A stretch of 6,728 bases of DNA from Alphaproteobacteria bacterium (GTDB lineage: Bacteria; Pseudomonadota; Alphaproteobacteria; Sphingomonadales; Sphingomonadaceae). The notes under the pieces were generated by a model, which ran no database searches, was not told the origin of the DNA, and saw nothing but the letters and a program-made list of their open reading frames with translations. Position 1 is the stretch's first letter. Every line of letters begins with the position of its first letter. Of the stretch, positions 5,733 through 6,728 are shown in pieces. Location: contig JAQGLH010000213.1 in the NCBI GenBank assembly GCA_028293005.1, positions 1 to 6,728 of the forward strand, in the 5' to 3' direction. A program made the position numbers and the translations under genes.

Positions 5733-5765
5733 GGCGAGGCACGCCGAAGAAGGCGGCGCCTCGTC
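5733..5765. other. Two-tier hairpin upstream of icd
   Basis: GGCGAGGC (5733-5740) pairs with GCCTCGTC (5758-5765), one pair being G-U. Inside, CGCC (5742-5745) pairs with GGCG (5752-5755) around a GAAGAA hexaloop. There is no T-run on either side, so it is not a plain terminator. It could be part of an icd leader if transcription begins further upstream than the candidate promoter, or a protein-binding structure. Confidence 0.35.
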
Positions 5766-5768
5766 CGG

Positions 5769-5796
5769 TTGATCAGCGCGCGCGCACCGCTTACAG
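5769..5796 (+). promoter_or_regulatory. Weak candidate icd promoter
   Basis: TTGATC (5769-5774) and TTACAG (5791-5796) are 16 nt apart on the plus strand and would give a leader of about 40 nt to the icd ATG. Both hexamers are poor matches and the spacer is an alternating GC run, so this is only the best pair I could find. Confidence 0.25.
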
Positions 5797-5843
5797 CGCC
5801 CCCGAAACCGAACGAAGAACCGAACCAAGAAAGCGCACGCCCA

Positions 5844-6728
5844 ATGGCCAAAATCAAAGTCAAGACGCCGCTCGTCGAGATCGACGGGGATGAGATGACC
5901 AGGATCATCTGGCAATGGATCCGCGAACGGCTGATCCAGCCTTATCTCGACGTCGACCTGATCTACTTCGATCTCGGTATCGAGCATCGCGACGAGACCG
6001 AGGATCGGGTGACGATCGAGGCGGCCGAGGCGATCAAGAAATATGGCGTCGGCGTCAAATGCGCGACGATCACGCCCGACGAGGCCCGCGTCGAGGAATT
6101 CGGCCTCAAGAAGATGTGGAAATCGCCCAACGGCACGATCCGCAACATCCTCGGCGGCGTCGTCTTCCGCGAGCCGATCGTGATCCAGAACGTCCCGCGG
6201 CTGATTCCGGGCTGGACCGATCCGATCGTCATCGGCCGTCACGCGTTCGGCGATCAATATCGCGCGACCGACTTCCGCGTTCCCGGCCCCGGCAAGCTGC
6301 GCATGGTCTGGGAAGGCGAGAATGGCGAGCGGATCGAGGAGGAAGTGTTCGACTTCCCCAGCTCCGGTGTCGCGATGGGCATGTACAACCTCGACGAATC
6401 GATCCGCGACTTCGCACGTGCGAGCCTCAATTACGGCCTCGCGCGCGGCTGGCCGGTCTATCTTTCGACCAAGAACACGATCCTCAAGGCCTATGACGGC
6501 CGCTTCAAGGATCTGTTCGAGGAGGTCTTCAACGCTGAGTTCAAGACACAGTTCGATGCCGCCGGCATCGTCTACGAGCATCGCCTGATCGACGACATGG
6601 TCGCCTCGGCGCTCAAATGGTCGGGCAAGTTCGTCTGGGCCTGCAAGAATTACGACGGCGACGTCCAGTCCGACCAGGTCGCGCAGGGCTTCGGCTCGCT
6701 CGGGCTGATGACCTCGGTCCTGATGACG
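5844..6728 (+). CDS. icd: Isocitrate dehydrogenase, NADP-dependent, N-terminal 295 codons (cut by window edge)
   Basis: Oxidative decarboxylation of isocitrate to 2-oxoglutarate with NADP in the TCA cycle; cytoplasmic. It belongs to the eukaryote-like homodimeric class common in alphaproteobacteria, not the E. coli class: motifs line up with human IDH1 almost without shift. Visible are [13 protein letters not shown] (74-86, Thr 77), KSPNGTIRN (93-101, Ser 94, Asn 96, Arg 100), FREPI with Arg 109, [18 protein letters not shown] (131-148) with Arg 132 and Tyr 139, [13 protein letters not shown] (207-219, catalytic Lys 210), LIDDMVA (248-254) and NYDGDVQSD (269-277), the last two carrying metal-binding Asp residues. 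The family is about 405 residues, so roughly a quarter is missing beyond the edge. No stop or frameshift occurs in the visible part. ATG 5844 gives the standard [20 protein letters not shown] start; its ribosome binding site (AAGAAAG, 10 nt away) is weak. Confidence 0.97.
   Translation, partial: MAKIKVKTPLVEIDGDEMTRIIWQWIRERLIQPYLDVDLIYFDLGIEHRDETEDRVTIEAAEAIKKYGVGVKCATITPDEARVEEFGLKKMWKSPNGTIRNILGGVVFREPIVIQNVPRLIPGWTDPIVIGRHAFGDQYRATDFRVPGPGKLRMVWEGENGERIEEEVFDFPSSGVAMGMYNLDESIRDFARASLNYGLARGWPVYLSTKNTILKAYDGRFKDLFEEVFNAEFKTQFDAAGIVYEHRLIDDMVASALKWSGKFVWACKNYDGDVQSDQVAQGFGSLGLMTSVLMT

Larger units (their letters stand above)
5545..5843. other. Divergent intergenic region between psd and icd
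   Basis: This 299-bp gap separates psd (minus) from icd (plus). I see no convincing gene in it; reading frames that cross it are Arg/Pro-rich or antisense to icd. It contains weak promoter candidates for both genes, a 12-bp palindrome and a two-tier hairpin. Just before icd there is a purine-rich stretch with ACCGAAC-like repeats (about 5804-5830). Confidence 0.6.

Noticed and set aside
5705..5893. 62-codon plus-strand frame before icd
   Set aside because: It overlaps the icd start in another frame, is very Arg-rich and has no clear ribosome binding site.
5541..6581. 346-codon minus-strand open frame across the psd-icd gap and icd
   Set aside because: It is antisense to icd, whose sequence matches the isocitrate dehydrogenase family throughout. 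Its translation is a GC-rich shadow without a recognisable fold, and it overlaps the psd start.
1..6728. Mobile element, prophage, CRISPR array or defence system
   Set aside because: No transposase, integrase, long terminal repeats or regularly spaced repeats were found; gene content is conserved chromosomal housekeeping throughout.

Overview
The window is high-GC bacterial chromosome carrying conserved housekeeping genes. Gene order, protein sequences and a LexA-type operator of the alphaproteobacterial kind (GAAC-N7-GAAC) point to an alphaproteobacterium, most likely a sphingomonad; the genus cannot be fixed from sequence reading alone. No mobile elements, CRISPR arrays, tRNAs or rRNAs were seen.

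Positions 1-3540, minus strand: the classic translation and cell-envelope cluster, read right to left as rpsB (ribosomal protein S2), tsf (EF-Ts), pyrH (UMP kinase), frr (ribosome recycling factor) and uppS (undecaprenyl diphosphate synthase, cut by the left edge). A promoter-like pair and a structured leader lie upstream of rpsB. The rpsB-tsf gap holds a REP-like palindrome and an 11-bp tandem repeat. The tsf-pyrH gap holds a candidate weak terminator followed by two more hairpins. pyrH, frr and uppS are packed tightly: a 3-nt gap, then a 4-nt GTGA overlap.

Positions 3541-3990, plus strand: the least ordinary part. A good -35 box, a LexA-type direct repeat and a weak -10 are followed by a perfect DnaA 9-mer. 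A 73-codon reading frame with a strong ribosome binding site comes next and would encode a small single-span membrane protein. Its 3' end overlaps the 3' end of pssA on the other strand by 68 bp. The arrangement resembles SOS-induced small membrane cell-division inhibitors of alphaproteobacteria (SidA in Caulobacter), but homology is not shown.

Positions 3923-5544, minus strand: psd then pssA, a two-gene operon for phosphatidylethanolamine synthesis (PssA makes phosphatidylserine, Psd decarboxylates it).

Positions 5545-5843: a 299-bp divergent intergenic region with weak promoter candidates for psd and icd, a 12-bp palindrome and a two-tier hairpin. Positions 5844-6728, plus strand: the first 295 codons of icd, an NADP-type isocitrate dehydrogenase of the TCA cycle, cut by the right edge.
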